The translations under genes were made by a program, and so were the position numbers. Shown piece by piece: positions 8,141 through 17,033 of a stretch of 64,000 bases of DNA. Within the stretch, counting starts at the first letter, position 1. The number at the start of each line of letters is the position of its first letter. Source of the DNA: CAZNGF01 sp964572855 (GTDB lineage: Bacteria > Bipolaricaulota > Bipolaricaulia > RBG-16-55-9 > JAJCYT01); the NCBI GenBank assembly GCA_964572855.1, contig CAZNGF010000004.1:1-64000 (forward strand). The letters run 5' to 3'. The notes under the pieces were generated by a model that saw only the letters and a program-made list of their open reading frames with translations, did no database searches and had not been told where the DNA came from.

Positions 8141-9297
8141 TGCGCATCGGGCTCTTTTCGGACACCTACGCGCCCCAGATCAACGGGGTCTCGACCGTGG
8201 TCCAGCTCATGGCGCGCGAGTTCGACGCGCTCGGCCACGAGTCGTTCGTGTTCGCGCCCGGCTATCCCGAGCGGCTGGTCGAGCCGTGCGACCGGGTGTG
8301 GCGCTTCCCGTCGCGGCCGGTGCGTTTCCACCCCGAGAGCCGGCTCACCTGGCCCTACCGCCGCAAGGTGCCCAAGGTGCTCTCCGCGCTCGACGTCGTC
8401 CACAGCCACACGCCGTTTTCGCTGGGGCTGCTGGCGCTCTGGGCCGCGCCCCATTACCGTCTCCCGCACGTGCACACCTACCACACGTTCTTCACGGAGT
8501 ACCTGCACTACCTGCCGCGCGCCATCCGCCCCTCCAAGGCCGTGGCCCAGCGCGCCAGCCGCGCGTTCTGCGACCGCTGCGACCTCGTGCTGGCCCCCTC
8601 GGCCGAGATGAAGGCCGAGCTCGAGCGCTACGGGCTCCACACCCCCGTGCGGGCCATGCCGTTCGGGATCGATCTGGAGGCGTTCCAGGGCGAAATCCGT
8701 TTCGACCTGCGGGCCGAGCTCGGGCTCGCGCCCGACGCCCGCCTGCTGCTGACCGCGGGCCGGCTCGGTCCCGAGAAGAACTTCGGTTTTCTCTTGAAGG
8801 CGTTTTCCGAGGTCCACCGGCGCGTGCCCCAAGCCGTGCTCGCGTTCGCGGGCGACGGCCCCTCGCGTCCCCAGCTCGAAGCGCAAGCGGCCTCCCTGGG
8901 ACTGAGCGCGGCCGTGCACTTCCTGGGCTACGTCGAGCGCGCGCGCCTGGCGGACTACTACCGCGCCGCCGAACTGTTCGTGTTTGCCTCCAAGACCGAG
9001 ACCCAGGGCATCGTGCTGCTCGAGGCGCAGGCCGCCGGCACGCCCCCGGTGGCCGTGGGCGCGATGGGGACGCTGGACGTCGTGGCCGATCGTCGCAGCG
9101 GGCGGCTCGTGCCCGAAGACCGGGAGGCGTTCGCCGCGGCGGTCGTTTCGCTGTTGACCGACGAGCCCGCGCGCCGTCAGCTGGCCGCGGGCGCGCGGGC
9201 ACAGGCCGCCGAGCACAGCGCCCGCCGCAGCTGCGAGGCGCTGCTGGATCTGTACCAACGGCTGCTGGGGGAGGGCATGGCCCCCGGCGTGAATTGA
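8140..9297 (+). CDS. glycosyltransferase family 4 protein
   Basis: GT-B fold retaining glycosyltransferase of 385 residues. The N-terminal acceptor domain opens with IGLFSDTYAPQINGVSTVV, typical of enzymes that glycosylate diacylglycerol or polyprenol lipids. The donor domain has GRLGPEKN near residue 207 and the catalytic E-x7-E pair at E287 and E295 (ETQGIVLLE). ATG overlaps the dciA stop (TGATG). The substrate is not determined; a glycolipid synthase such as mono- or diglucosyldiacylglycerol synthase is the best guess. Confidence 0.9.
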   Translation: MRIGLFSDTYAPQINGVSTVVQLMAREFDALGHESFVFAPGYPERLVEPCDRVWRFPSRPVRFHPESRLTWPYRRKVPKVLSALDVVHSHTPFSLGLLALWAAPHYRLPHVHTYHTFFTEYLHYLPRAIRPSKAVAQRASRAFCDRCDLVLAPSAEMKAELERYGLHTPVRAMPFGIDLEAFQGEIRFDLRAELGLAPDARLLLTAGRLGPEKNFGFLLKAFSEVHRRVPQAVLAFAGDGPSRPQLEAQAASLGLSAAVHFLGYVERARLADYYRAAELFVFASKTETQGIVLLEAQAAGTPPVAVGAMGTLDVVADRRSGRLVPEDREAFAAAVVSLLTDEPARRQLAAGARAQAAEHSARRSCEALLDLYQRLLGEGMAPGVN

Positions 9298-9313
9298 ACG
9301 CGAAAGGACACGC

Positions 9314-10300
9314 ATGAACGAGCAAAAACCCTCGCGCAACCTGGCCCTGGAGCTCGTGCGCGTCACCGAGGCCGCCGCGCTCTCGGCGGCGCACTTCATG
9401 GGCCGTGGCGACAAGGAGGCGGCCGACCAGGCCTCGGTGGACAGCATGCGCCTCATGCTCAACCGCATCGCGATGGACGCCGTCGTGGTCATCGGCGAGG
9501 GCGAGAAGGACGAGGCGCCCATGCTCTACTGCGGCGAGCGCCTCGGCACGGGCGCGCCCCCGCAGGTCGACATCGCGGTCGACCCCATCGACGGCACGAC
9601 GCCGCTGGCCAAGGGCCGCGACCACTCCATCGCCACGGCGGCGATCGCGCCGCGCGGGACGATGTTCGACCCCGGGCCGTTCGTCTACATGGACAAGGTC
9701 GCCGTCGGCCCCGAGTGCAAGGGCAAGATCGACATCGAGCGCCCGGTGGCCGACAACCTGAGCGTGATCGCGGGGGCGCTGGGCAAGCGCCCCGCCGACG
9801 TCACGGTCGTCATGCTCGACCGCCCGCGCCACGAGCGCTTGGTCGAGGAGGTGCGCCGCTGCGGCGCGCGCATCCGGCTCATCACCGACGGCGACGTGGC
9901 CGGCGCGCTCATGACGGCCTGGCCGGACTCGGGCATCGACGTGCTGCTGGGCGTGGGCGGCACGCCCGAGGGCGTGCTGGCGGCCTGCGCGCTGCGGGCC
10001 ATGGGCGGCGAGATCCAAGGGAAACTCTACCCGCGCGACGACGAGGAACGCCGGCGCGGCCGCGAGCAGGGCTACGACTTCGATACAGTCCTGACCATGA
10101 ACGACCTGGTCTCCTCCGACGACGTCTTCTTCGCCGCCACCGGCATCACCGACGGCGAGCTGCTCAAGGGCGTCAAGTACGCCAGCGGCGGCGCGCGCAC
10201 CGACAGCTTGGTCGTGCGCGGCCTCACCGGCACCGTGCGCCAGATCCTGGCCCGGCACCGGCTCGCCAAGCTCGACGAGATCAGCATGATCGACTACTGA
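9314..10300 (+). CDS. glpX: class II fructose-1,6-bisphosphatase
   Basis: Gluconeogenic phosphatase converting fructose 1,6-bisphosphate to fructose 6-phosphate. The 328-residue chain carries GlpX landmarks: VVIGEGEKDEAPML near residue 60 and the metal-site motif VDPIDGTTPLAKG near 90, then GGTPEGVLAACAL near 215. The ATG has GAAAGGA upstream. It sits 16 nt after the glycosyltransferase and probably ends the recF transcription unit. It fits the PPDK, rpiA and mdh genes elsewhere in the window. Confidence 0.96.
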   Translation: MNEQKPSRNLALELVRVTEAAALSAAHFMGRGDKEAADQASVDSMRLMLNRIAMDAVVVIGEGEKDEAPMLYCGERLGTGAPPQVDIAVDPIDGTTPLAKGRDHSIATAAIAPRGTMFDPGPFVYMDKVAVGPECKGKIDIERPVADNLSVIAGALGKRPADVTVVMLDRPRHERLVEEVRRCGARIRLITDGDVAGALMTAWPDSGIDVLLGVGGTPEGVLAACALRAMGGEIQGKLYPRDDEERRRGREQGYDFDTVLTMNDLVSSDDVFFAATGITDGELLKGVKYASGGARTDSLVVRGLTGTVRQILARHRLAKLDEISMIDY

Positions 10301-10314
10301 CGTTCATCCGTGTC

Positions 10315-10343
10315 TTGACCTTACAATGCGTGTATGATATGGT
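10315..10343 (+). promoter_or_regulatory. possible promoter for small membrane protein
   Basis: TTGACC (10315-10320), 17-bp spacer, TATGGT (10338-10343), 35 bases before the downstream ATG. Confidence 0.4.
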
Positions 10344-10378
10344 AATCAAGTCATCCCATACTTCTGAGGTTGAGTTAT

Positions 10379-10675
10379 ATGGATTCAGCAGCCCTGATTG
10401 GTATCACCGCCATGGTTTCAGCCGTCCTGTGGAATGAGGTGGCTAAGAAGGTTTGCAGGAACACGCACGCCAGGGGCCGAATGACGGCGATGCTAGTAGG
10501 AGTCGTGATTTTGTACTTGACATCAAACTCTATTCCGCCTAAACAAGCCATCTACTTTGTGTTTTGGATTGCTGGCTGGATGTTCGTTTTTGCTCCCTTG
10601 AGCGATGTCATGGGTTGGGTCCGGGGGGGTCTGGCTGGAGGCCGATCAAGTGGCCGAGGGCGACAAAGAAGGTGA
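10379..10675 (+). CDS. hypothetical small membrane protein
   Basis: Not recognised. About 98 residues starting at ATG 10379 (a TTG nine bases earlier is possible). Three hydrophobic segments are visible: residues 4-20, 35-48 and 54-72, followed by a glycine/arginine-rich basic tail (GGRSSGRGRQRR). Base composition is lower in GC than the flanking genes, which suggests recent acquisition. TTGAGTTAT upstream offers no clear Shine-Dalgarno. Confidence 0.5.
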   Translation: MDSAALIGITAMVSAVLWNEVAKKVCRNTHARGRMTAMLVGVVILYLTSNSIPPKQAIYFVFWIAGWMFVFAPLSDVMGWVRGGLAGGRSSGRGRQRR

Positions 10676-10822
10676 CGACGACGGGAGATGTCGCCTATGG
10701 CTCGCTTAGGCGGTGATGATCGCAGCGGGGATCATTTCCATTTTGATTTAGGAGCGAGGGCATGGTGCTTGCAAAGGAGTTTCGATCGGGAAGTGTCGTC
10801 CTAGCGGGAAGTTTCCTTTCTC

Positions 10823-11191
10823 TTGCTGTTGCCGAAGACACCCTGGGCTCTTGTGTTTGTTGCGCTCTTGATGGGATGGGCATTCGTTCCCGGTGCGTTT
10901 CGCAACGTGCTGGGGAGTTCAAGCTCCCTGGCCTCCAAAGCAACGGCATCCGCTGCGGTGTTGCACTTCCTGGGATTCTTGCTGTTTTTGTCCGGTTTGT
11001 TCCAGTTCAGCGGTCTCGAAACGCCGATCGTTTGGCTTTTCCTGTTTCTGGGGGGAGTCATATATGCGGGCAGCGCGCTGCCTCTGACAGAAAGATCGAA
11101 TGACCCGAAGGTCGCCTTGCAGCACTTCAGCAACGCCACCACGCTCGCTTTGCTCAGCCTCCTGTGGTTTTTGCTCGTGGTGCTAACTTGA
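10823..11191 (+). CDS. hypothetical membrane protein, start uncertain and possibly frameshifted
   Basis: Not recognised. About 122 residues with four hydrophobic stretches (WALVFVALLMGWAFV, LHFLGFLLFLSGLF, IVWLFLFLGGVIY, ALLSLLWFLLVVL). The TTG start at 10823 has no Shine-Dalgarno. In another frame an ATG at 10762 has a strong GGAGCGAGGG and encodes a plausible N terminus (MVLAKEFRSGSVVLAGSFL) that runs into this frame if one base is shifted near 10815-10830. So the gene may be longer and frameshifted, by mutation or sequencing error. Lower GC than neighbours. Confidence 0.45.
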   Translation: MLLPKTPWALVFVALLMGWAFVPGAFRNVLGSSSSLASKATASAAVLHFLGFLLFLSGLFQFSGLETPIVWLFLFLGGVIYAGSALPLTERSNDPKVALQHFSNATTLALLSLLWFLLVVLT

Positions 11192-11209
11192 ATCGATGAA
11201 GAAGGGGAG

Positions 11210-11947
11210 ATGATCAAGGTGTACATGCGGGCTCTTCTCGCAAGCTTCCTGGTCGGTGGCGTCGTTCTGCTGACCGCCTTCGCTCAAGAGGACGCTCTAC
11301 GCGTCTGCCCCGAGGGCTGTCCGTTTGCGAGTGTCCAGGAGGCGATCGAACGGGCGGAAGCGGGGGCCGTGATTCGCGTGTTGCCGGGTACGTACCGGGA
11401 GTCCCTGCTCATCGACAAGGACGTGGCGTTGGAAGGGGAAGGGGCGGACCGGGTCGAACTCCGGGCCCCTGCCTCCGATGAGGCGGTCGTAACCATTCGC
11501 ACGCCGCAAGCAAGCGCCGGCGCGCCCCCCGTCGAGGTCGCGCTCTCCGGCTTCACCTTCGTCGGCGGGCAGACGGGCGTCGTGGTCGAACAGGCCAGCG
11601 TCGCGCTGCGCGACAACCGCTTCGTCGACAACCGCAACGGGGTCGACGCCTTCGGGTTCAACTTCGATTTGTGGGAGGTCGAGGCCGAATTTCACTTCGA
11701 GCGCAACCGGGTCGAGGGCAACGTCATCGGCGTGCATCTGGGCGAGCGGGCCGAGGCCGAGCTGGTCGAAAACGAGATTCTAGACAACCTCCACTACGGC
11801 GTCGCCCTGACGCTGGAGGCCTGCTTTGGCTCCGTCCCCAGCCGTTTTGCCGGGGCCGTCAGCGGCCGGGACAATCGGGCCAGCGGGAACTGGCGCGGCG
11901 ACTTCTGCCCTCCCGATTACCCCCTTCCCGAGGGGTTCTTCCGTTAG
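11210..11947 (+). CDS. secreted right-handed parallel beta-helix protein
   Basis: About 245 residues. A signal peptide (LLASFLVGGVVLLTAFAQ) precedes a pectate-lyase-like repeat region: FASVQEAIERAEAGAVIRVLPG is the typical NosD/DUF1565 entry, followed by repeated turns (VVEQASVALRDNRFVDN, NRVEGNVIGVHLG, NEILDNLHYGVAL). The ATG at 11210 abuts GAAGGGGAG; the ATG at 11225 with AAGGTG five bases upstream may be used instead. Such proteins bind or cleave polysaccharides, or act as periplasmic NosD-like accessory factors for copper enzymes; the cupredoxin gene downstream makes the latter worth considering. Confidence 0.75.
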   Translation: MIKVYMRALLASFLVGGVVLLTAFAQEDALRVCPEGCPFASVQEAIERAEAGAVIRVLPGTYRESLLIDKDVALEGEGADRVELRAPASDEAVVTIRTPQASAGAPPVEVALSGFTFVGGQTGVVVEQASVALRDNRFVDNRNGVDAFGFNFDLWEVEAEFHFERNRVEGNVIGVHLGERAEAELVENEILDNLHYGVALTLEACFGSVPSRFAGAVSGRDNRASGNWRGDFCPPDYPLPEGFFR

Positions 11948-12084
11948 CAACCGTAGGGATCCAATTCAATGGACCCGTCAGGGCGCGTTGTGCCTATGCT
12001 CGCAAACCCTGTCCGCGTTCAAGCTTGCGCGTTATGATGGAACGAGAGTCCAAGGTTTTTGGAAATTCCCAAAGGAGGTTTTCG

Positions 12085-12693
12085 ATGAAAACCCTGCACG
12101 CGGCGTTCGCCGCGCTGGCCGCGCTCTTGTTGCTGGCCGCGCCCGCCCAAGCCCACACCGGTCACGGGGGCGTCCCGATTCCCTTTCGCGTGGTCCAGTC
12201 AACCCAGCCCGCCCAAGAGCAGGTCGTGGACGTGAGCCTCTTCGAGTGGGGCCTGACCCCGAGCGTCGTCGAGGTGGACGCCGGGACCGTGCGCTTTGTG
12301 GCCGCCAACGACGGCGCGGTGGGCCACGCCTTCAAGATCACCGGGAACGGCGTGGAGGCCGAGACCGAGGTGTTCCCGGCCGGCGAGGTCCGGGCGCTGA
12401 CCGTCGAGTTGGCGCCGGGCGAATACGACCTTTGGTGCCCGGTGCCGGGCCACCGGGGCCTGGGGATGGAAGCCGGCTTCCGGGCTCTGGCGGGCGAGGC
12501 GCCCGAGCCGGGGCTCAGCATCGAGCGCGCCCTGGACGCAAACGACAACGCGCGGCTCGACGACGCCGAGATCGTGCGGGCCGTCGAGCTCTGGATCGCC
12601 GGCGAGCCCGTCCCGGGCGCGGCGGCCGTGATCTCGGACGAGACCATGCTCGCCCTGATCCGGCTCTGGGCCACCGGGGGACCAATCGCTTAG
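12085..12693 (+). CDS. secreted cupredoxin-domain protein with EF-hand-like tail
   Basis: 202 residues. Signal peptide (FAALAALLLLAAPAQA) ends near residue 23, then a His-rich start (HTGHGG). Residues 45-140 form a cupredoxin domain with a complete type 1 copper set: His in VGHAFKI and Cys, His, Met in WCPVPGHRGLGM. The last 55 residues are an EF-hand-like module (DANDNARLDDAE, then ISDETMLALIRLW) also seen in the sugar dehydrogenase at 59803. Start chosen at ATG 12085 with AAAGGAGG eight bases upstream. Likely an extracytoplasmic electron carrier or copper-binding protein. Confidence 0.88.
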   Translation: MKTLHAAFAALAALLLLAAPAQAHTGHGGVPIPFRVVQSTQPAQEQVVDVSLFEWGLTPSVVEVDAGTVRFVAANDGAVGHAFKITGNGVEAETEVFPAGEVRALTVELAPGEYDLWCPVPGHRGLGMEAGFRALAGEAPEPGLSIERALDANDNARLDDAEIVRAVELWIAGEPVPGAAAVISDETMLALIRLWATGGPIA

Positions 12694-12752
12694 CATATCT
12701 TTAACTCTAAAAGAAAGTAAATGAGCGAACTTTTAGCTCGGGTTGGTTTGTC

Positions 12753-12781
12753 TTGAACGGGTGTGGATATTGTGATATGAT
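12753..12781 (+). promoter_or_regulatory. hpf promoter, near-leaderless
   Basis: TTGAAC (12753-12758), 17-bp spacer, TATGAT (12776-12781). The start codon begins nine bases after the -10 box, so the leader would be only two or three bases long. Confidence 0.6.
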
Positions 12782-12790
12782 GCGGAAGCC

Positions 12791-13354
12791 ATGAAAATTC
12801 GAGTATCCGAACGACATATCAAATTGCGACCCGCGGTGCGGCAGAGTTTGATCGAGAAGCTGGAGGGGCTCGAGCGCTACCTCGACCGCATCATCAGCAT
12901 CGAGGCCGTGGTCGAGGGCGAGAAGGAGCACTTCGTCGTGCGGCTGGTGGCGCACATGGTGCGCAAGAAGATCGCCAAGGCCGAGTCGCAGTCGGACGAC
13001 GTGTTCCTGGCCATCAACGACGCGGTCGACAGCCTCAAGACCCAGCTCAGCAAGTTCAAGGAGCAGTTGAAGGACCATCGCGTCCCCTCCAACGCGGCGG
13101 TGCCGGGCAAGGAAGCGCCGCAGTCCCTGAGCCAGGTGGCGCCGGGGACGTCGGCGGACGGCTCGTCGGGGCGTCCGGCCATGACGCGGACCGAGGTCTA
13201 CATCCGCAAGCCCATGACCGTGGACGAGGCCCTGATCCAGTTGGAGGATTACAACCGCGATCTGTACATGTTCGAGGATTCGGAAGGTGGGGGGCTGCGC
13301 ATTCTCTTCCGTCACCCGGACGGCCAACTCGAGCTCATCGACCCTAAATTCTAG
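12791..13354 (+). CDS. hpf: long-form ribosome hibernation-promoting factor
   Basis: Binds the 30S decoding region and, in its long form, pairs ribosomes into inactive 100S dimers during starvation. The 187 residues contain the N-terminal S30AE domain (residues 1-100, IKLRPAVRQSLIEKLEGLERY, AINDAVDSLKTQLSKFKEQLK), a flexible Ser/Gly/Pro linker and the C-terminal dimerisation domain beginning RTEVYIRKPMTVDEALIQLE. No Shine-Dalgarno precedes the ATG, in line with the leaderless promoter. It appears to head a unit with the next two genes. Confidence 0.95.
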   Translation: MKIRVSERHIKLRPAVRQSLIEKLEGLERYLDRIISIEAVVEGEKEHFVVRLVAHMVRKKIAKAESQSDDVFLAINDAVDSLKTQLSKFKEQLKDHRVPSNAAVPGKEAPQSLSQVAPGTSADGSSGRPAMTRTEVYIRKPMTVDEALIQLEDYNRDLYMFEDSEGGGLRILFRHPDGQLELIDPKF

Positions 13355-13371
13355 CTCCCGGAGGCGCGGCC

Positions 13372-14397
13372 ATGGTCAGGGCAGTCTCCTTGTTCTCCGG
13401 CAGTTTGGCCAGCGTGTTGGCGACGCGGCTGGTGATGGACGCGCCCGGCGTGGACGAGGTGCGCCTGCTCCACTTCCGCTCCCCCTTCTTCCGCCACTTC
13501 AACGAGAGCAAGTCCCTGGCCCGCCAGCTCTGGCTCCCGCCCGTCCACAGCCAGAGCATCAAGAACGACTCGCGCGAGCTCACCAACATGAACGGCGCCT
13601 ACAGCCTGAAGAACTGCTGCATGGGCTGCCGGGGCCTGATGTTGCGGCGCGGCCTGCGTTACATGCGCCGGGTCGGGGCCGATTTTCTCGTGACCGGTGA
13701 GGTGCTGGGGACGCGCGGCCTCGGACGGGCCGAGCTTGCGGCGCTTGATGCGCCGCTCAAGGACGCCGACCGGGTGTTGCGTTCGCTGTCCGCGGGCCTG
13801 CTGGCCCCCACCCTGCCGCAGCGCGAGGGCTGGGTGCCTCCCGAGCAGGTGCGCGCCTTCACGGCCGACACGCCCGAAGAAACCCTGCTGGCGCTGGCCC
13901 GCGAGCTGGACGTCGACAGGGCTGAGACCTATCCAGCCGGGCAGCGCTGCCGGCTCACGGGCGCGCGCTTCGGCAATCGGCTCGAGGACCTGATGCGCGA
14001 GCAGACGTTTTCGATGAACTCGCTGGAGCTGCTGGAGTTCCAGCACTACTACAAGCGGCCCCCCGACGTCAAGATCGTGCTCAGCTGCGAGGAGGAGGAG
14101 AAGCGCCGGCTGCAGAACTTCTTCCTGCCCAGCGACATCCGCCTCTACGTCCCGCTCTCCGACGCGCCGCTCGCGCTCATCCGCGCCCACTGGGACGACA
14201 AGAACGACCGCGAGATCACCGAGATCGTCGAGCTGGCCGCCCGCATCGCCGGGATGCACGCCCACGGCAACGGGCGCCGCTCGCGCCAGGTGCAGGCGCA
14301 TTACCGCTTCGAGCGCGAGGAGGAGACCCGCCGCATCCAGGTGACCCCGTTCGACTCGGAACAGGAGTTGGAGCCGCATTGCCTGCGTCTGGACTGA
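13372..14397 (+). CDS. PP-loop tRNA thiolation-like protein (MnmA/ThiI-related)
   Basis: 341 residues. The N terminus VRAVSLFSGSLASVLATRLVM resembles a PP-loop ATPase start, but SGSLAS replaces the usual SGGxDS. Residues 75-110 hold NCCMGCRGLMLRRGLRY and ADFLVTGEVLGTRG, the cysteine and substrate region of the tRNA-2-thiouridine/4-thiouridine synthase-like family. The C-terminal 120 residues (KIVLSCEEEEKRRLQNF) resemble the domain attached to many of these proteins. Function is probably tRNA or small-molecule sulfuration; the altered PP-loop leaves the chemistry open. Starts 18 nt after hpf with GGAGG upstream. Confidence 0.7.
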   Translation: MVRAVSLFSGSLASVLATRLVMDAPGVDEVRLLHFRSPFFRHFNESKSLARQLWLPPVHSQSIKNDSRELTNMNGAYSLKNCCMGCRGLMLRRGLRYMRRVGADFLVTGEVLGTRGLGRAELAALDAPLKDADRVLRSLSAGLLAPTLPQREGWVPPEQVRAFTADTPEETLLALARELDVDRAETYPAGQRCRLTGARFGNRLEDLMREQTFSMNSLELLEFQHYYKRPPDVKIVLSCEEEEKRRLQNFFLPSDIRLYVPLSDAPLALIRAHWDDKNDREITEIVELAARIAGMHAHGNGRRSRQVQAHYRFEREEETRRIQVTPFDSEQELEPHCLRLD

Positions 14398-14410
14398 GCA
14401 CGGGGGCGCC

Positions 14411-16393
14411 GTGACGCGCGCCGTTCACCCGCTCTTGGCCGGCCTCAACCCCGTGCAGCGCGAGGCCGTGGAGCACGTTGAGGGCCCGCTGCTCATCTTC
14501 GCGGGCGCGGGCAGCGGCAAGACCCGCGTCATCACGCACCGCATCGCCTACCTGATGGGCCATCACGGCGTGCCCGCGCGCGAGATCCTGGGGGTGACCT
14601 TCACCAACAAGGCCGCCGGCGAGATGCTCGAGCGCATCGGCGCGCTCGTCGGCCCGGGCGAGACGCCCTGGATCCGGACCTTCCACGCCACCTGCGCGCG
14701 CTGGCTGCGCGACGACATCGACAAGCTCTCGCCGCACTACGACGGGCGCTTCACGATCCTGGACGCGGCCGAGTCGCGCGCGCTGCTGACCGGGGTGCTC
14801 AAGGAGCTCGACGTCCCCAGCGACGAGTTCAAGCCCGCCGTGCTGGCCTCCCTCATCGACCGGGCCAAGGACCACCTGGTCGGGCCTGAAACGTTCTCCG
14901 CGGCCTACGCCGACGCGCTCGATTCCTACGTGCTCGAGGTCGTCTCAAGCGCCTACAAGCGTTACCAGCGCAAGCTCGAGCGGGGCAACTGCCTGGACTT
15001 CGCCGACCTGATCCGCCTGACCGTGGGGCTGTTCGAGGCGTTTCCGGAGGTGCTCGACCGCTACCGGCGGCGCTACCGCTTCATGCTGGTGGACGAGTAC
15101 CAGGACACCAACGTGGCCCAGTACGTCTTCACGCGCCTGCTGGCCGGCGAACACCAGAACCTGTGCGCCGTGGGCGACGACGACCAGGCCATCTTCACCT
15201 GGCGCGGGGCCGACCCCGGCAACCTGTTCAGCCTGGAGCGGGACTTCCCCGGCATCAAGGTGGTCACGCTCGGGAAGAACTACCGCTGCGGCGGGCACAT
15301 CCTGCACGCGGCCAGCGGCGTGATCCTGCACAACAGCCGGCGCAAGGACAAGCAGCTCGAGGCCGCGCGCGACCGGGGCGAGCCCGTGCGCTGGTACGCG
15401 GCCGGCACGCAGGAGGACGAGGCCAACTTCGTCTGCAGCACGATCGACCGGCTGCACCACGAGCGCGGCGTCCCGCTCAAGGGCGTGGCCGTGCTCTACC
15501 GCGTCAACACGCTCTCGCGCGCGCTGGAGGACGCGCTCATCCGCTGGCGCCTCCCCTACGAGGTCGTGCGCGGCCTGCGCTTCTACGAGCGGCTCGAGGT
15601 CAAGGACCTGATGGCCTACCTCAAGCTCGCCGTCAACCCGCACGACGAGGCCAGCCTGCTACGCGTGATCAACCGCCCGCGGCGCGGGATCGGGGCCAAG
15701 ACGCTGGCCGCCGTCCAGGCCGCCTCGCGCGCCGCGGGCGGTTCGCTCTGGGATGCGCTCTACCGGGTTACGGCCGACCCCGGCGGCGCGGGCCTGGGCG
15801 CGGGGGCCGCCAAGAAACTGCAGGGCTTTCTGGACCTGATGGAGGGCCTGCGGGCGCGGGCGGGGCACGAGCCCCCCAGCGCCGTGGCGCGCGCGACGTT
15901 GCGCGAGACCGACTACGTCGGCGAGCTCGAGCGCAGCGACCCGGCGGCCGAGGAGCGCGCCGGCAACCTGCAGGAGCTGATCGGCCAACTGGAGTCCTAC
16001 GAGGCCGCGGGCGGGTCGGACTTGTTGGGTTTCCTGGAGGAGACCGCGCTGGTTTCGGACGCCGACCACTACGACGGCGAGCAGGACCGCGTTGCGCTGC
16101 TCACGCTGCACGCGGCCAAGGGTCTGGAGTTCGACGTCGTGTTCATCGTCGGCGTGGAGGAGAACCTGTTGCCCCACAGCCGCGCGGTGCGTGAGGGCTC
16201 GCTGGAGGAGGAGCGCCGGCTCTGCTACGTCGGGATGACGCGCGCCAAGGAGCGCTTGTACCTCACCTGGGCCACCCAGCGCCTGCTCTACGGCTCGAGC
16301 CAGTTCAACCCGCCCTCGCGCTTCCTCTGGGAGATCCCCGGCGAAGACCTGGACGCCCAGCTGCCCGCCCCGCCCCGCACGCCGGCCTGGTAA
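14411..16393 (+). CDS. uvrD: UvrD/PcrA-type superfamily 1A DNA helicase
   Basis: 3'-5' DNA helicase acting in repair and removal of protein roadblocks. The 660 residues show all SF1A motifs: Q motif LNPVQREAV, Walker A GAGSGKTR near residue 32, Walker B DEYQDTN near 225, motif III GDDDQAIFTWRGAD near 255, motif V TLHAAKGLEFD near 565 and motif VI YVGMTRAKERL near 605. It lacks the extended C-terminal Tudor-like tail found in many PcrA proteins. GTG start, 13 nt after the PP-loop gene. Confidence 0.94.
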   Translation: MTRAVHPLLAGLNPVQREAVEHVEGPLLIFAGAGSGKTRVITHRIAYLMGHHGVPAREILGVTFTNKAAGEMLERIGALVGPGETPWIRTFHATCARWLRDDIDKLSPHYDGRFTILDAAESRALLTGVLKELDVPSDEFKPAVLASLIDRAKDHLVGPETFSAAYADALDSYVLEVVSSAYKRYQRKLERGNCLDFADLIRLTVGLFEAFPEVLDRYRRRYRFMLVDEYQDTNVAQYVFTRLLAGEHQNLCAVGDDDQAIFTWRGADPGNLFSLERDFPGIKVVTLGKNYRCGGHILHAASGVILHNSRRKDKQLEAARDRGEPVRWYAAGTQEDEANFVCSTIDRLHHERGVPLKGVAVLYRVNTLSRALEDALIRWRLPYEVVRGLRFYERLEVKDLMAYLKLAVNPHDEASLLRVINRPRRGIGAKTLAAVQAASRAAGGSLWDALYRVTADPGGAGLGAGAAKKLQGFLDLMEGLRARAGHEPPSAVARATLRETDYVGELERSDPAAEERAGNLQELIGQLESYEAAGGSDLLGFLEETALVSDADHYDGEQDRVALLTLHAAKGLEFDVVFIVGVEENLLPHSRAVREGSLEEERRLCYVGMTRAKERLYLTWATQRLLYGSSQFNPPSRFLWEIPGEDLDAQLPAPPRTPAW

Positions 16394-16492
16394 GCGGCGC
16401 GCGGCCCTACCGGTCCGGGGAAAACCACGAAGGCAAACCTCAAAAGCGCCCATCGCCCGCCAGTCGGACCGCTTTCGTTCCGGCGCCCGCCC

Positions 16493-16521
16493 TTGACGCG
16501 GGGGCCGAAACGGTCTATGCT
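16493..16521 (+). promoter_or_regulatory. promoter for the ArsR-type regulator
   Basis: TTGACG (16493-16498), 17-bp spacer, TATGCT (16516-16521), about 47 bases before the chosen start codon. Confidence 0.65.
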
Positions 16522-16568
16522 AGGAGTGAAAATTTCTTCAATCAAAATGGCTTGTGAACGGGGGTTTG

Positions 16569-16928
16569 ATGCGTTCCAACGGTCAATCCGAACTCCGCTG
16601 CCTGGGACCGGCCATCACGCCCCGCCGCGTCGTCGAGCTTCAGGGGGCCCTGAGCGGCAACCGGGGCTTGCGCGACCTGCGCGAGGCGCTACACGCGCTC
16701 AGCGGTGCCATGCGGCTCAAGGTCGTCTACCTGCTGCACCGCGAGCCCGAGCTGTGCGTGTGCGATCTGGCCGACATTCTGGGGGAGTCGACCTCGGCCG
16801 TCTCGCACCAGCTGCGCGTGCTGCGCGAGCAGGATCTGGTCCGGACACGGCGCGACGGAAAGACGGTCTACTACGCGCTCAACGAGCCCAACGTGCGCCG
16901 CTATCTCGACCTGGAGCGCGTGCGCTGA
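16569..16928 (+). CDS. ArsR/SmtB-family metal-responsive repressor
   Basis: About 119 residues from ATG 16569, which has ACGGGGG upstream. Winged-helix domain: LREALHALSGAMRLKVVYLLH, recognition helix STSAVSHQLRVLREQ, wing LVRTRRDGKTVYYAL. The CVCD motif (ELCVCDLADIL) is the alpha-3 soft-metal site of ArsR/CadC proteins, and an additional cysteine near the N terminus (SELRCLGP) could complete a CadC-like site. The efflux MFS encoded 105 nt downstream on the same strand is the likely target. Confidence 0.88.
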   Translation: MRSNGQSELRCLGPAITPRRVVELQGALSGNRGLRDLREALHALSGAMRLKVVYLLHREPELCVCDLADILGESTSAVSHQLRVLREQDLVRTRRDGKTVYYALNEPNVRRYLDLERVR

Positions 16929-17033
16929 GGCGGAGCGGGGACGTCCTTTCGTAAGGCGGCTGACGGAGCGGGCCGCGCTTGCGTTGGGCGGGGTCCGTGT
17001 GGCCGGCCACAAAGGGCCGGGCCGAAGCCCGAG

